A stretch of DNA of 64,000 nucleotides. It comes from Paenibacillus gallinarum (GTDB lineage Bacteria; Bacillota; Bacilli; Paenibacillales; Paenibacillaceae). The notes beneath the pieces are model-generated. The model made no database searches, had not been told where the DNA came from, and saw only the letters and a program-made list of their open reading frames with translations. Where the stretch lies: the NCBI RefSeq assembly GCF_014836635.1, contig NZ_JACSQL010000001.1, positions 620,001 through 684,000 on the forward strand, written 5' to 3'. Position numbers and translations under genes: made by a program. The first letter of the stretch is position 1. Each line of letters starts with the position of its first letter. Below are positions 55,074-63,663 of this stretch, in pieces.

Positions 55074-55807
55074 AAGAGCCGAGCAGGGGGAATAACGGTT
55101 TTTGGAACTCGTTCAGACAAGGCGGAGTACCGTCTGCGATCGCTTCCATGATGGGGACTCCTACGGCACAGCAAATGGCTTTTTTGCGATCTCTCATGAG
55201 AGAAAATCGACGGCCGGAAACACTTCGGACGCCACTAAATGAACTGGATGCGGTTGTATTTGATTTAGAGACAACAGGTTTTGCTCCCCAGCATGGAGAT
55301 GAGATTTTGTCTTTTGGTGCTGTGCGAGTTATAGGTGGTAAAGTGATAGAAGAAGAACAGTTTTATACTCTTGTAAAAACGAAGAACAGTATTCCGGAGC
55401 ACATAGCCGAGCTTACTGGAATCACAACAGAGATGACCCAGAATGCTCCTCAGCTTTTGAATGGACTGCATGATTTTATGTCCTTTGTAGGTGGGCGTGT
55501 TCTTGTAGCTCATGCGAGTGCACATGACAAATCTTTTCTAAATGCTGCACTGTGGAAAACCTCAAAAGTGAGACTAAGCCACCGCGTCATTGATACAATG
55601 ATGCTAGCAAGATGGCTTGAACCGCAGCGGTCTGGTTATGGACTAGATGAATTGCTCCAATCCAAAGATATCGAAATTAAGGGGAGACATCATGCACTGG
55701 AAGATGCGATGATGACAGCTCGCTTATGGGGGGCCTATCTTGATGAAATCTCTAAGATGAATGTGGTAACCTTGTCTGATTTATATAATCATCTAAGTCA
55801 CGCATAG
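55070..55807 (+). CDS. DnaQ-like 3'-5' exonuclease
   Basis: A 245-residue DEDDh exonuclease related to the epsilon proofreading subunit. Metal ligands are Asp65 and Glu67 (FDLETTG), Asp153 (HASAHDKSF), and His207/Asp212 (HHALEDA). The first ~58 residues are a separate basic extension. It overlaps the DUF294 gene by 4 bases. Proofreading in this group is usually done inside PolC, so this enzyme likely has a repair or RNA-processing role. Confidence 0.88.
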   Translation: MKEPSRGNNGFWNSFRQGGVPSAIASMMGTPTAQQMAFLRSLMRENRRPETLRTPLNELDAVVFDLETTGFAPQHGDEILSFGAVRVIGGKVIEEEQFYTLVKTKNSIPEHIAELTGITTEMTQNAPQLLNGLHDFMSFVGGRVLVAHASAHDKSFLNAALWKTSKVRLSHRVIDTMMLARWLEPQRSGYGLDELLQSKDIEIKGRHHALEDAMMTARLWGAYLDEISKMNVVTLSDLYNHLSHA

Positions 55808-56224
55808 TGCAGCAGGTCTTAGACAGTATCTATGATCTTGTTGTACCACCTCATAAGCTGTTAGTTCGATTAGCTGAGCTTTGGGATCGATTCCGGCAAT
55901 GAGATACACCTCCATTAATTGTCCGTAAGACTGCAAATTCTGAAGATCCTCAGCTGAGGGAAGCGGAGCGGAAACAGGGTGCGTGTGAAATAGACCTATT
56001 AAATCAGGAGAAGTTAGTAGATGATGAACCCACACTTTAGGTTCGAGCTCAAAGTGATGAGTAGGATCTGCTGCCACGTTCTTGATAGGGATAATGGAAT
56101 GGATGTCAACAGAATCGTCAATTGACGAGGTACCTAGTAGTAAACCGCATCCTTCAGAAGGCCAGGATGTATGGAAGTGATTTTTTATTTGTTCGTTAGT
56201 TGCAGCCGTCATTCGGATGATCAT
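55793..56224 (-). CDS. M67-family JAMM metallopeptidase
   Basis: A 143-residue JAB/MPN+ protein. The zinc site is complete: Glu24 (SEGCG), His80 and His82 (HTHP), Ser90 and Asp93. Bacterial relatives cleave C-terminal extensions of ubiquitin-like sulfur carriers, but no ThiS/MoaD-like gene is next to it. AAGGAG precedes ATG 56224. Its end overlaps the convergent exonuclease gene by 15 bases. Confidence 0.88.
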   Translation of the reverse strand: MIIRMTAATNEQIKNHFHTSWPSEGCGLLLGTSSIDDSVDIHSIIPIKNVAADPTHHFELEPKVWVHHLLTSPDLIGLFHTHPVSAPLPSAEDLQNLQSYGQLMEVYLIAGIDPKAQLIELTAYEVVQQDHRYCLRPAALCVT

Positions 56225-56387
56225 GTTAAGAAGCTCCTTCTTCTTTTATAGATAAGAAACATGCGGCTCCTTTTTAGAAAAGGAGTTTTTTATGATATAA
56301 TTAACCAAAATTAGGGGTAAAATGAGATCAATAGGATATCAATTGTGGAAGCATATATAGTCTATAACAATGAAAAAGGATGGGCAA

Positions 56388-56954
56388 ATGAAACGTAACT
56401 TGTATATATGGGCTGGGATTCTACTGCTGATCGGTTTTGCTTTTTGGCAAACGAGTAATAAAGAAGGGGGGCTGTCTATTCAAAATGTATTCCAAACGGA
56501 CAACCCTATTCCTACGGAAACGGGTGCGAAAGCAGGACTGCTTGCTCCACCTTTTGAGTTAAAAGGACTTGAGAATAAAGAAACTTATAAAGTAGGCGGG
56601 GCAAGAGAAAAAGCGCTCCTGCTTAATTTTTGGGCTTCTTGGTGTGATCCTTGTAAGATGGAAGCTGGATCGTTAAATCTGCTTGCGAAAAACTACAAAG
56701 ATGCGCTTGATGTATACGGAGTTAATGTAACGAAATATGATACTGTAAAAGACGCGAAACAATTTGTTGACACATTTAAACTTCAATTTCCAATCCTAAC
56801 GGATGAAGATGGCGCTGTTTATGATTTATATAAAGGAATGGCATTTCCGACGAACGTTCTGATTGACAAAAACGGCGTGATCCAAGAAATAATTCTAGGT
56901 ATTCTTACAGAGGAAGAACTAGAGAAGAAAGTCCAGGCACTTGTAAATAAATAA
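56388..56954 (+). CDS. ResA/TlpA-like thiol-disulfide oxidoreductase
   Basis: A 188-residue membrane-anchored thioredoxin-fold protein. One N-terminal helix (~4-20) is followed by an extracellular AhpC/TSA-like domain with the redox motif WCDPC in NFWASWCDPCKME. The Asp in WCDPC differs from the common WCxPC residues (E in ResA). It would reduce disulfides, e.g. in apocytochrome c. ATG 56388 has AAGGA upstream; an in-frame ATG at 56370 is less likely. Confidence 0.9.
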   Translation: MKRNLYIWAGILLLIGFAFWQTSNKEGGLSIQNVFQTDNPIPTETGAKAGLLAPPFELKGLENKETYKVGGAREKALLLNFWASWCDPCKMEAGSLNLLAKNYKDALDVYGVNVTKYDTVKDAKQFVDTFKLQFPILTDEDGAVYDLYKGMAFPTNVLIDKNGVIQEIILGILTEEELEKKVQALVNK

Positions 56955-56992
56955 AAAGAGGTTGCAGATGATGAGATCTGCAACCTCTTTTT
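56953..56992. terminator. bidirectional terminator before cimA
   Basis: AAAAAGAGGTTGCAGAT pairs perfectly with ATCTGCAACCTCTTTTT. Confidence 0.92.
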
Positions 56993-57011
56993 GCATATAT
57001 AAGATCAGAGC

Positions 57012-58631
57012 TTAATGGTTTACTAATCCTTGCTGCGGCAAAGCATCCGGTTCAATGAACTCGGAAGGATCTTCCTCTAGAAGTGCATACCGGAAACTGT
57101 GCACGAGTGCCTCCCAGCTGGCTTCAATAATATTCTCAGAAACGCCTACGGTGTTCCAGGAATCAGTGAAGTTTTTGGATTCGATGAGAACCCTAACTTT
57201 GGCAGCTGTCGTATCTTTATCGTCAAGGACTCTAACTTTATAGTCGGATAAATGCATGTTTTTTAAAGAAGGATAGTAAGTGATGAGTGCTTTACGAAGT
57301 GCATTATCCAGTGCATTCAGCGGACCGTTACCTTCTGCAGCAGTATAGTGACTGCGTCCACCAACGTTTATTTTGACAAAAGCTTCGGAAACAACTGGTT
57401 TGCCGACATTTTTCTCAACCAACATCTTAAAAGACTCAAAAGTGAATAGTTCTTGCATATCACCGTTTGCTTCCCGAATGAGGAGTTCAAGAGAAGCATC
57501 TGCTCCTTCAAACTGATAGCCTTGATGCTCGAGATCTTTAATTTTGTCAATTACGTTTTTGGTCTGTTCACTGGTTGGATCAAATTCAATTCCCATGTCT
57601 TTGGCTTTGGAAACAATATTGCTCTGTCCTGCAAGCTCAGATACAAGTACTCTTTGTTTGTTGCCGACTTGTTCGGGAACGATATGTTCATAAGTACGAG
57701 AATCACGCATAATTGCCGATACATGAATGCCGCCTTTATGAGCAAAAGCTGCGTTACCTACATAAGGCTGGTTTACCGGCATATTGACATTCGCGATCTC
57801 GCTGATATATCTAGCCACATTGGTTAACTGTGCAAGTTTTTCTTCTTCAACGCATTCGTAACCGAATTTTAGCTGAAGATTTGGAATGACGGAGCACAGA
57901 TTAGCATTACCACAACGCTCACCGTAGCCATTGATCGTTCCTTGGACTTGTCTTGCTCCAGCAGAGATGGCTGCCAGTGTATTGGCTACCGCCAGCTCAC
58001 AGTCGTTATGGGTATGGATGCCGAATTTTGCATTTGGCAGTTGCTCTGTCAGGGACGAGACCACCTCATGTACTTCATGGGGCATCGTTCCGCCGTTCGT
58101 ATCACACATTACAAGCCAGTCGGCACCTGCTTCATATGCTTTTTTCATTACAGAAACGGCATACGCCGGATTGTTTTTATAACCGTCAAAAAAGTGCTCC
58201 GCATCAAAAATGACCTCTAGTCCGCTTTGTTTCAGGTAACGGATGGAGTCATAAATCATTTCTAAGTTTTCTTCCAATGTCGTTTGGAGTGCAGTATGCA
58301 CATGAAAGTCCCAAGACTTGCCCACGAGCGTAGCTGCATCTGCGCCGGATTCAATAATGCGATTCAGATTGGCATCTTCCGCAGCAACACTGCCCTTGCG
58401 GCGTGTACTGCCAAAGGCTACGATTTTTGCAGAAAGTCCGAGTTCCTGAACTCGCTTGAAAAATTCAATATCTTTCGTGTTACTTCCTGGAATGCCGCCT
58501 TCAATATACTGTACACCAAGAAAATCAAGCTTCTTGGCAATATGTAATTTGTCGTCTACAGATAAACTGATTCCTTCACCTTGTGTGCCATCGCGAAGTG
58601 TAGTATCGAAGATGGAGATGGACTTAGACAT
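57012..58631 (-). CDS. cimA: (R)-citramalate synthase
   Basis: Condenses pyruvate and acetyl-CoA to citramalate, the entry to the threonine-independent isoleucine pathway. The 539-residue protein has FDTTLRDGTQGEG at the start, HTHND, and NGYGERCGNANL in the catalytic barrel (~1-280), and a C-terminal LeuA-type regulatory domain (~400-520) for feedback inhibition. This longer form with NNGYGER and a CimA-like HKGG region is distinct from LeuA. GGGGG lies about 12 bases before ATG 58631. Confidence 0.92.
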   Translation of the reverse strand: MSKSISIFDTTLRDGTQGEGISLSVDDKLHIAKKLDFLGVQYIEGGIPGSNTKDIEFFKRVQELGLSAKIVAFGSTRRKGSVAAEDANLNRIIESGADAATLVGKSWDFHVHTALQTTLEENLEMIYDSIRYLKQSGLEVIFDAEHFFDGYKNNPAYAVSVMKKAYEAGADWLVMCDTNGGTMPHEVHEVVSSLTEQLPNAKFGIHTHNDCELAVANTLAAISAGARQVQGTINGYGERCGNANLCSVIPNLQLKFGYECVEEEKLAQLTNVARYISEIANVNMPVNQPYVGNAAFAHKGGIHVSAIMRDSRTYEHIVPEQVGNKQRVLVSELAGQSNIVSKAKDMGIEFDPTSEQTKNVIDKIKDLEHQGYQFEGADASLELLIREANGDMQELFTFESFKMLVEKNVGKPVVSEAFVKINVGGRSHYTAAEGNGPLNALDNALRKALITYYPSLKNMHLSDYKVRVLDDKDTTAAKVRVLIESKNFTDSWNTVGVSENIIEASWEALVHSFRYALLEEDPSEFIEPDALPQQGLVNH

Positions 58632-58681
58632 GATATGTAATCCCCCTTTTAAGAAGTCACCCTTACCTTTATAATTTTACT

Positions 58682-58690
58682 ATTATATCA
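58682..58690 (-). promoter_or_regulatory. extended -10 promoter of cimA
   Basis: On the minus strand TGA precedes TATAAT (TATAAT complement at 58682-58687). It places a start about 45 bases before cimA. No T-box or other leader fits in that space. Confidence 0.5.
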
Positions 58691-58854
58691 GTTCTTACCT
58701 GGAAAGTAAGATGTTATTTTGTAATTATTGTAGAAGAATTCATTTATTTTGGATGTAATCCGGTGTACTTAAGGAGATATTAACGGTAAAATAAAGTTTT
58801 GAGGAGTCGCTTTTATATCTATTTAACGAGTAAAAGAGTAAGGAAGGTATCCAC

Positions 58855-60135
58855 ATGGAGAACGTAAAGGATTATTATCCTGTGAAGGGACGCGTCATTT
58901 TACATGTAGATATGAATGCTTTTTATTGCTCAGTTCATGCTGCGGAAAGGCCTGATCTTTATGCAGGGAAACCAACAGCTGTTGCGGGTAGCAGTGAAAA
59001 GCGTAAAGGAGTTATCGTAACCTGTTCTTACGAAGCACGTAAACTAGGGATCAGTACAGGAATGGTCGTAAATCAGGGACTTCGAAAATGTCCCGACCTT
59101 ATCGTCATTTCACCTGACTTTCATCTATATCGTAAATACTCCAAGGCATTTATGAAGATCGCCTATGAATATACGCCGGAACTTGAGGCCACATCAATTG
59201 ATGAATGTTATTTGGACATTACGGGTTCAAAACAATTTGGTACACCTATCCAGATTGCAGAAGAAATTCAAAGAAGAATTAATGAAGAACTAGGAATTCC
59301 TTGTTCTATAGGGATTGCCCCTAATAAACTGCTGGCGAAGATGGGCTCAGATATGAAAAAGCCGAACGGCATTACCGTTCTTAGGCTGCGGGATGTTGAA
59401 AAAATACTATGGAGTAAGCCATGCGGGGAATTGTTCGGAATTGGTCATAAAACAGCAGAAAAACTTCGGAAACTTAACATTATGACGATTGGGCAGCTTG
59501 CGAAGGCAGATGAGCAGATGCTCAAAGATTATTTTGGCGTACTGGGAACATGGATGAAGCAAGCGGCTAATGGAATCAGTCATTCACCTGTACTCGCTGA
59601 TCGTGAACCGAATAAGTCGATAGGGCACACCACAACACTTCCTGAAGATATTTCTAATGAAAGCGACATTAACCGGGTACTGCTGAATATCAGTGACCAA
59701 GTGGGGCGCCGTTTGAGAAGACAAGGAATGATGGCAGGCGGGATTCAGATTACCATTCGCACACCTGATATGAAGACCATTACTCGGTCCCATGCGCTGC
59801 AGGTACCTACTGATTATGACAAGGACATATATAAAGAGGCTGTGAATTTATTTTATCGGCAGTTTGGTGCAGGGAAACCAATTAGGTTGCTCGGAATTAC
59901 GCTGCAAAACCTGATTCCCAAGAGTGAATCTGTAGTGCAGCTTGATTTATTTGATTATCAAGAACAGCCGAAGAAAGAATCTCTTATTAAGGTAATGGAT
60001 ACACTAAGAGATAAATTTGGTGAAAATGCGGTGGTAACTGCTGGGATGCTGGGAGACGATCCTTCCACCCTGATTCGTAACTATAAATCACGTGGAACAT
60101 CCTTACAAAAAGATAATCTTTCTCTCCCAGAATAG
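58855..60135 (+). CDS. dinB: DNA polymerase IV (Y family)
   Basis: A 426-residue translesion polymerase. Active-site residues are Asp19 in HVDMNAFY and Asp116-Glu117 in SIDECYLDI. The HhH region reads LFGIGHKTAEKL, followed by the little-finger domain. QLDLF (~362-366) is a clamp-binding motif. AAGGAAGG precedes ATG 58855. No LexA box was clearly seen in the short upstream gap. Confidence 0.95.
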   Translation: MENVKDYYPVKGRVILHVDMNAFYCSVHAAERPDLYAGKPTAVAGSSEKRKGVIVTCSYEARKLGISTGMVVNQGLRKCPDLIVISPDFHLYRKYSKAFMKIAYEYTPELEATSIDECYLDITGSKQFGTPIQIAEEIQRRINEELGIPCSIGIAPNKLLAKMGSDMKKPNGITVLRLRDVEKILWSKPCGELFGIGHKTAEKLRKLNIMTIGQLAKADEQMLKDYFGVLGTWMKQAANGISHSPVLADREPNKSIGHTTTLPEDISNESDINRVLLNISDQVGRRLRRQGMMAGGIQITIRTPDMKTITRSHALQVPTDYDKDIYKEAVNLFYRQFGAGKPIRLLGITLQNLIPKSESVVQLDLFDYQEQPKKESLIKVMDTLRDKFGENAVVTAGMLGDDPSTLIRNYKSRGTSLQKDNLSLPE

Positions 60136-60258
60136 GGACTTGACAATGTCCTGAATACAGGTCAAAATGATTTGTATTTGTTATCAGTTTGTATTAAACT
60201 GTTTGTTAGTATAGGTAAAACCTACTGTTTGTTGTGTTTAAATATAGGAGGCAGATAA

Positions 60259-60504
<246 letters not shown>

Positions 60505-60523
60505 TCTTAATCTATTTCAGATG

Positions 60524-60562
60524 ATCGCCTTGGTACCGAGTTTCGGTGCCGGGCGTTTTTTT
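60524..60562 (+). terminator. fer terminator
   Basis: GCC and GGTACCGA pair with TCGGTGCC and GGC, followed by T7. Confidence 0.85.
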
Positions 60563-60671
60563 ATAAAAAGATGCCATACAATCTATGGATTCCGGCACAG
60601 GCCGAGGACAGAATAAGGCCTAAGCTTGTCCACGGCCAAACGAATCCGGATAAAGCGTATCACAAGCTAAA

Positions 60672-60818
60672 TTAAGGGTTTGTCGATTCGCCGATAATGA
60701 CGAAGACAGCAATTAAGATAATTAGGAGCAAAACACTTAGTGCGGTCCAGAACAAGGCTTTCCGATTTACTTCTTCTTTCTTTTGCTGCAAGCTTGGTTT
60801 CTTCCTCTTTTGAGACAT
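60672..60818 (-). CDS. small single-pass membrane protein (48 aa)
   Basis: From ATG 60818, with AAAGGAG upstream, a 48-residue protein is encoded. It has a basic head (MSQKRKKPSLQQKKEE) and one hydrophobic helix (ALSVLLLIILIAVFVIIG), ending in ESTNP. A basic head before the helix predicts N-in. No family is recognised. Confidence 0.65.
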   Translation of the reverse strand: MSQKRKKPSLQQKKEEVNRKALFWTALSVLLLIILIAVFVIIGESTNP

Positions 60819-61132
60819 GGCAGATGCTCCTTTCACGGCAAAAGTTAGGTTTTATCATAAGCTTTCTCTATTGTATTCAAACTGGGATAAATTATCAAAG
60901 TATTATATCTCTCTGGATCTTCGCAAAAGGGTAGGGGGTTAGGTCTCTATCCCTTTTCTTTTGCAACAAAAAACGCTAAACTGGAGAGTAGAGGGGATGC
61001 TGGTGATATCAAAAAGCAAGCTGTATTCATACTATATGTTGTGAGTTTACATACGATATAGCTAGATATAGCAACAGTGTTTTGATACATTTGTAAGCAC
61101 CCATAATAGATCTAGTAAACGGAGTGGATGAT
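60819..61132. other. intergenic region ahead of pyrD
   Basis: A 314-base gap between divergent genes. A hairpin, AAAAGGGTAG (60925-60934) with CTATCCCTTTT (60947-60957), is followed by CTTTTG on the plus strand and could be a terminator or attenuator with no recognised upstream gene. No PyrR site was identified. Confidence 0.4.
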
Positions 61133-62227
61133 TTGCTGTATCGTAATTTCGGAAAACCTTTTTTCTTCGCAATGGACGCTGAAAAAGCACACCATCTTGT
61201 TATAGGCAGTCTGAACAAAGCAGGCCGAATACCAGGAGGAGTGAACTTACTTCGTTCCATGTATCGTGTACGTGAAACAGCGGATCTTGCTACCGATTTA
61301 TTCGGTCTCCATTTTCCATCGCCTATAGGTCTTGCTGCGGGACTGGATAAGAATGGGGAAGCTGTTCCTGGATTTTCTTCCATTGGGTTTGGATTCATGG
61401 AAGTGGGAACCGTAACGCCAGAACCACAACCTGGAAATGAACAGCCAAGACTGTTCAGACTTCCTCAAGATGAAGCACTTGTTAACCGAATGGGATTTAA
61501 TAACCAAGGTGCAGCAGCAATGGCAACCGTTTTGTCCGGCCTAAAGGAAAGACCGATACCGGTTGGAATTAATATTGGAAAAAACAAGATCACTGCGAAT
61601 GAGGATGCTCCATTAGATTATCGCAAGTGTATCGAAATGTTGTATTCGCATGCTGACTTTTTTGTTGTAAATATCAGTTCTCCAAATACACCAGATCTGC
61701 GCAGTTTACAGCACGGAAGTGAACTTAGTGATTTGCTTGCAGCTGTTATGGATCAGATGAAGAAAGAATCTCAGAAATCAGGCGTTAAGAAACCTGTTCT
61801 GGTCAAGATTGCTCCGGATGTAACTGAGGTTGAACTGAAATATATGGTGGATACGATTTCAAAAAGCGGTGTTTCGGGTATCATAGCTACGAATACAACA
61901 ATAAGCCGCGAAGGATTGACTCATGAGAATGCGAAAGAAACAGGTGGACTGAGTGGTAAGCCACTTCGTGATCGTTCAACAGAAATCATCAGCCAGGTTT
62001 ACCGTCAAACGAATGGGAAGCTCCCTATAATCGGATCGGGAGGCATTTTTACAGCTAAAGATGCTTACGAGAAAATTAAAGCAGGAGCAAGTCTGGTTGA
62101 GATTTATACCGCACTTATTTATGAAGGTCCTGAAATTAATCAACGTCTTCATGAGGGACTCAGGGAACTGCTTCGTAAGGATGGATATCGTCACATATCC
62201 GAAGCGGTTGGAGCCGACCATAGATAA
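61133..62227 (+). CDS. pyrD: dihydroorotate dehydrogenase (quinone), class 2
   Basis: Oxidises dihydroorotate to orotate using quinone in pyrimidine synthesis, at the membrane. The 364-residue length with an N-terminal membrane-associating extension (LLYRNFGKPFFFAMDAEKAH) marks class 2 rather than the PyrD/PyrK class 1B used by B. subtilis. The stretch NISSPNTPDLR carries the catalytic Ser, and GSGGI is the FMN phosphate site. TTG 61133 has GGAG 8 bases upstream; GTG 61124 abuts that site. It is not in a pyr operon here. Confidence 0.93.
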   Translation: MLYRNFGKPFFFAMDAEKAHHLVIGSLNKAGRIPGGVNLLRSMYRVRETADLATDLFGLHFPSPIGLAAGLDKNGEAVPGFSSIGFGFMEVGTVTPEPQPGNEQPRLFRLPQDEALVNRMGFNNQGAAAMATVLSGLKERPIPVGINIGKNKITANEDAPLDYRKCIEMLYSHADFFVVNISSPNTPDLRSLQHGSELSDLLAAVMDQMKKESQKSGVKKPVLVKIAPDVTEVELKYMVDTISKSGVSGIIATNTTISREGLTHENAKETGGLSGKPLRDRSTEIISQVYRQTNGKLPIIGSGGIFTAKDAYEKIKAGASLVEIYTALIYEGPEINQRLHEGLRELLRKDGYRHISEAVGADHR

Positions 62228-62288
62228 GTAGCTGGTAACTATAATGAATTAAGCTTTAGGTATGAGCATAAGACAGGAGGCATAGGCA

Positions 62289-63101
62289 ATGGACGGAAGA
62301 GACTGGGGGACATTTTTGCTTCCTTACGAACAGGCCGTAGAGGAACTTAAGGTTAAGTTTAAAACAATGCGGGCAGAACTTAAAAAACGTGAAGAGTATG
62401 CACCTATCGAATTCGTAACCGGTCGCGTCAAGAAAATTTCAAGTATCTTGGATAAAGCCAAACGGCTTTCCGTGCCCATGAATGAAATTGAAACCGGGAT
62501 TGAGGATATCGCAGGTATTCGGATTATGTGCCAATTTGTGGAGGATATTCGCAGAGTGGCCGAGTATATTCGGGAACGGAAGGATTTAAAAGTTCTTTAT
62601 GAAAAGGACTACATTACCAATTTCAAGGAAAGCGGTTATCGTAGTTTCCATATGATTATTGAGTATCCTGTCCAGACAGCGCTTGGTCAAAAGCATGTGC
62701 TTGCTGAGATCCAGATTCGAACCCTAGCGATGAATTTTTGGGCTACCATTGAACATTCCTTGAACTACAAATTTAGAGACAACCTGCCTGATATGGTAAG
62801 AGAGCGACTAAAGAAAACGTCTGAAGCCGCCTTTATTCTGGACAATGAAATGTCCGCAATACGGCTTGAAATTCTGGATGCACAAAAAACATTTGAAGAT
62901 GAATCCAGTATCATTTCCAAGACACTGGCCATCATTCATCAGTTGTATTTTTATCACCTGATTGATGAAGCGATTGATGCACAAGAGAAATTTAATACGT
63001 ACTGGCAAGCTCATGATATCGAGGCGATTAAGCATTTATCCGGAGAAGTAAAAGGACTGCTTAACAAGGCAAGAAAAAGCAGTGAAACCGATGAATTCTA
63101 A
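62289..63101 (+). CDS. relQ: small alarmone synthetase (RelQ/YjbM family)
   Basis: A 270-residue (p)ppGpp synthetase with a RelA/SpoT synthetase domain (~10-210) and no HD hydrolase or regulatory domains. Conserved stretches are GIEDIAGIRIMCQF, the substrate loop YRSFHMIIEYP, and EIQIRTLAMNFWATIEHSLNYK (read in two parts). A ~55-residue helical tail follows, longer than in YjbM. AGGAGG precedes ATG 62289. It overlaps the next gene. Confidence 0.9.
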   Translation: MDGRDWGTFLLPYEQAVEELKVKFKTMRAELKKREEYAPIEFVTGRVKKISSILDKAKRLSVPMNEIETGIEDIAGIRIMCQFVEDIRRVAEYIRERKDLKVLYEKDYITNFKESGYRSFHMIIEYPVQTALGQKHVLAEIQIRTLAMNFWATIEHSLNYKFRDNLPDMVRERLKKTSEAAFILDNEMSAIRLEILDAQKTFEDESSIISKTLAIIHQLYFYHLIDEAIDAQEKFNTYWQAHDIEAIKHLSGEVKGLLNKARKSSETDEF

Positions 63102-63582
63102 ATATGACCCGCTCTATGTCGATTACCTGGTCTATTTTAACCGGGATCGAGATTATTTTGAGTGTCATGAAGTACTCGAGGAATTGTGGCTTGCAGAGGA
63201 TCGTGAGCCTGTATATAAAGGATTGTTGCAAGTCGCGGTTGGAATGTATCATTATCGGAATCAGAATCTGCGCGGGGCACAGTTAATGCTTACCAGTGCT
63301 GTCCAGATTCTTGAACCTTATCCGGAACAGCTCATGGGCATAGAACTTGGACTTCTTCTCTCATCTTGCCGTAATGCACTGGAGAAACTGCAACATTCGG
63401 GTCAAACTCCGGTACCTTATCATGATTATACAATCGTGATTTCGGATGATGAACTGGAAGAAGCGGTATATCAGAGATCGAAGGAATTAAAACCGAATAT
63501 ACCTCAGCGGAGAAGTCCGACACGCGGGAAAGTGTACGAGGAACGAATGAAAGCAATGGGTAAAAACGGATTCACATCCTAA
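63091..63582 (+). CDS. DUF309 protein
   Basis: A 163-residue protein with the DUF309 signature NRDRDYFECHEVLEELW (~12-28) and GLLQVAVGMYHYRN. The family is all-alpha and uncharacterised. ATG 63091 lies inside the end of the alarmone synthetase gene (11-base overlap), so translation is coupled. The C-terminal ~45 residues are basic. Confidence 0.85.
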   Translation: MNSKYDPLYVDYLVYFNRDRDYFECHEVLEELWLAEDREPVYKGLLQVAVGMYHYRNQNLRGAQLMLTSAVQILEPYPEQLMGIELGLLLSSCRNALEKLQHSGQTPVPYHDYTIVISDDELEEAVYQRSKELKPNIPQRRSPTRGKVYEERMKAMGKNGFTS

Positions 63583-63640
63583 TCATATAAACCCCCGACT
63601 CTTCACTGATAAAGTGAAAGAAATCGGGGGTTTATATGAT
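63582..63640. terminator. bidirectional terminator
   Basis: ATCATATAAACCCCCGA (63582-63598) pairs perfectly with TCGGGGGTTTATATGAT (63624-63640), between convergent genes. Confidence 0.88.
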
Positions 63641-63663
63641 TATATATTTAGCTTTTGGCAGGA

